A stretch of 64,000 nt of DNA from Haliclystus octoradiatus. Lineage: Eukaryota > Cnidaria > Staurozoa > Stauromedusae > Haliclystidae. Shown here piece by piece: positions 62,104 through 64,000 of this stretch. The first letter of the stretch is position 1, and each line of letters starts with the position of its first letter. Made by a program: the position numbers and the translations under genes. The stretch lies in NCBI GenBank assembly GCA_916610825.1, contig OU744446.1, positions 32,960,936 through 33,024,935 on the forward strand, given 5' to 3'. The notes under the pieces were generated by a model, which saw only the letters and a program-made list of their open reading frames with translations, ran no database searches and was not told the DNA's origin.

Positions 62104-62453
62104 CTAGTTTGAATTTACACATGAAATATCATCATAACAAAGGATTTAGAATTGTACAATATTCAAGAATGAAATCAATACATTCATGCTGATGATTGTA
62201 TACAATTGTTAATTTTGTGACAAAAAATTATATTAATCTGCTGCATTCAGATATATACAATTACTGCCAAATTGCAGGTACGATTGGTATCGTTATATAC
62301 ATGTGCCTATGCGAAAAGTTGTCTATGGAGATGATGGTGTGAACAGGTTTATCCTTTGTACAACTATATATATGTTTGGAGAAGAAAACTTGTGAATTTA
62401 AGAAACGTCGCTTCGTATTTTTAGTGCATATGCGCACGTCTTATTTGATATTC

Positions 62454-62459
62454 AATAAA
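62454..62459 (+). terminator. Possible polyadenylation signal after zinc-finger exon 5
   Basis: AATAAA about 350 bp after the stop, in a T-rich context. It would end the longest gene C transcript. Confidence 0.4.
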
Positions 62460-62680
62460 CTAAATGTAATTATTGTTTTCTCTGTCGGTAGTATTTGGAG
62501 ATCAGACTGTTTCAGATAGAATTATAAATGAATAAAGAATTTTTATAGAGAGTTATTATGAAAGTTGTTGAATTTTAATACGTTTCTTGTTTTGTTATGC
62601 TGAACTGATGTTCTTTAAATCAAATACTCTTTCCGATAATTAAACTAAAAACGAGAGCCCCATACAGACATTACGTACAT

Positions 62681-63509
62681 CAAGATATTATAATAGAACC
62701 AAGATAGTCTAACTCAGATTTGTGTTTTTGAGAGTTTTAAACAGGCCATAATATTATCTTACCTTTGTGAAAATCAACCAAATAAACTGTATTTAACATC
62801 CTCAAGCATTGAATAATTCAAATTTAAAAACGACGTCTTTGTCCGACATCAATAACATCCTCAAAAGTCTTTGTTGACCCAATATCGATCATTTCCAAAC
62901 ATTTTGGTCTGTTTTGCCACGGCAAAATCACTGAGAATTGGCCTCAAAAGCTATTTTAAGATCATCTCGTTTCGATGCGAAAAAATTACCGGGGCTCAGA
63001 TTATCAAACAAACAAACTTACTTTCTTGTGAAAAGTAAAATATTTTTTCGCGCGGTTTAGATGGAATCATGAAACCTGGTTCTGTTTGATTTTTTGCCAC
63101 GCGCGACATTTCAAACATATTGAATATCAGCAATGTTTAATAAATGTTTTACTTTTCACAAGAAAGTAAGTTTGTTTGTTTGATAATCTGAGCCCCGGTA
63201 ATTTTTTGCATCGAAACGAGATGATCTTAAAATAGCTTTCGAGGCCAATTCTCAGTGATTTTGTCGTAGCAAAACAGATCAAAATGTTTGGAAATGATCG
63301 ATATTGGGTCAACAAAGATAGACTTTTGAGAATGTTATTGATGTCGGACAAAGACGTCGTTTTTAAATTTGAATTATTCAATGCTTGAGGATGTTAAATA
63401 CAATTTATTTGGTTGATTTACACAAAAGTAAGATAATATTATGGTCTGTTTAAAACTCTTTAAAACCCAAATCTGAGTTAGACTATCTTGGTTCTATTAT
63501 AATATCTTG
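62681..63509. mobile_element. Long inverted repeat, 360-bp arms
   Basis: 62681-63041 and 63147-63509 are inverted copies differing at only a modest number of sites, separated by about 105 bp. Outer words are CAAGATATTATAATAGAACC and GGTTCTATTATAATATCTTG; inner words are CTTTCTTGTGAAAAGTAAAA and TTTTACTTTTCACAAGAAAG. No coding frame or clear target duplication. A transcript would fold into a long hairpin. The minus-strand open frame in it is incidental. Confidence 0.92.
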
Positions 63510-64000
63510 GTACATTTGTATGTACGTAAAAAGTTATATGAGCTATATCAAGACTTATGGAGTGTATCAGGCAATATAAGTCTGCAGTGAAAGTCTGCTT
63601 GCATGTTTACGAATTGAACTAAGGTATTAAAGGTATTTCAATAAGGAAATATGTTACTTATATACTTCTATTTTTTAATTATAGAGAAACTATTCAAAAT
63701 GTTTTAACGTATTCTTTTTGCTGGGCTATCTTCTTCTACTGTTACACTAGTCCGTACTTGGTCCGGGACGTGATCGCGTCCAGGACACCTGTAGTTCACT
63801 AATTTTTGGCACGTCTATTTGTCATTTGCGAATTGTTTCAAATTACTTTGTTTACATTCATTAGAATTATTCTACTTCAGAATACTGATGCTTCCTAAAT
63901 TCCAATAAGGCTATAATCATACACATATCTCTGCTGTCATACTTTTAAGTTTACATTTAGATTTTTAGTGTTAGTGCAGATGTTGATATTAATTAATGCG
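63510..64000. other. Non-coding right edge
   Basis: No exon, repeat or RNA gene recognised in this last half kilobase. Confidence 0.4.

Noticed and set aside
63127..63381. Minus-strand 84-residue open frame
   Set aside because: It lies inside one arm of the 360-bp inverted repeat, and the same sequence in the other arm is broken.

Overview
Animal genomic DNA, AT-rich and intron-containing, dense with short non-autonomous transposons. Spliceable exons with GT/AG borders, a tRNA-derived SINE, a Penelope-like element, hAT, Tc1/mariner-, PIF/Harbinger- and piggyBac-type miniature elements, and a BPTF-like PHD finger point to a metazoan, most likely an invertebrate. I cannot name the species; a tunicate or another marine invertebrate is only a guess.

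The main content is one gene family in three loci: PHD finger(s) followed by a long C2H2 zinc-finger array. Gene A (+, 2737-13571) has two PHD fingers and 15 zinc fingers. Gene B (-, 26451-18399) has one shortened PHD finger and about 8 zinc fingers. Gene C (+, from 30356) has two PHD fingers (exons 30356-30519, 33900-34076, 36693-36967). All three share one layout: each PHD finger is split by a phase-2 intron after the first zinc-binding knuckle, and a phase-1 intron joins the PHD part to a single large zinc-finger exon. I rebuilt these exons from splice signals; exon lengths and phases close without remainder.

The most interesting point is that gene C's last PHD exon is followed by five successive zinc-finger exons (acceptors before 40056, 43754, 49490, 56190 and 60485). 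All begin with the same phase-1 joint, the same polypyrimidine tract and the same C2HC knuckle. Four are open for 513-540 codons and have no start codon near the beginning, so they must be spliced to something upstream. The simplest reading is a lola-like locus: one shared PHD N-terminus and alternative DNA-binding C-termini, still duplicating and decaying (the first copy is a pseudo-exon, and two others have damaged 3' ends). Inside these exons, 168-bp two-finger units are repeated almost identically.

A fourth gene, D (-, 9617-4833), lies antisense inside gene A's second intron: coiled coil, alanine/serine/lysine repeats and a BEN-like C-terminus.

Other content by region. 1-12 kb: nested miniature elements and a SINE split by an element. 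14.1-17.0 kb: a 110-bp satellite with an 879-bp higher-order repeat, built from the palindrome GTTCATGAAC, which also recurs in dispersed elements across the window. 17.8-18.4 kb: a 158-bp tandem repeat at the 3' end of gene B. 24.7-26.3 kb: a large foldback plus a TTCATGAA array. 31.3-33.9 kb: (ATT)n blocks holding a miniature element and a Penelope-like element with inverted terminal repeats and hammerhead-like cores. 35.4-36.7 kb: a foldback element and a hAT element whose target duplication ends 14 bp before a 3' splice site. 37.7-38.1, 47.5-47.9 and 54.8-55.3 kb: remnants of a LINE, a tyrosine-recombinase element and a pogo-like transposase. 62.7-63.5 kb: a young 360-bp-arm inverted repeat. 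No prokaryotic features, CRISPR arrays, rRNA genes or stand-alone tRNA genes were seen.
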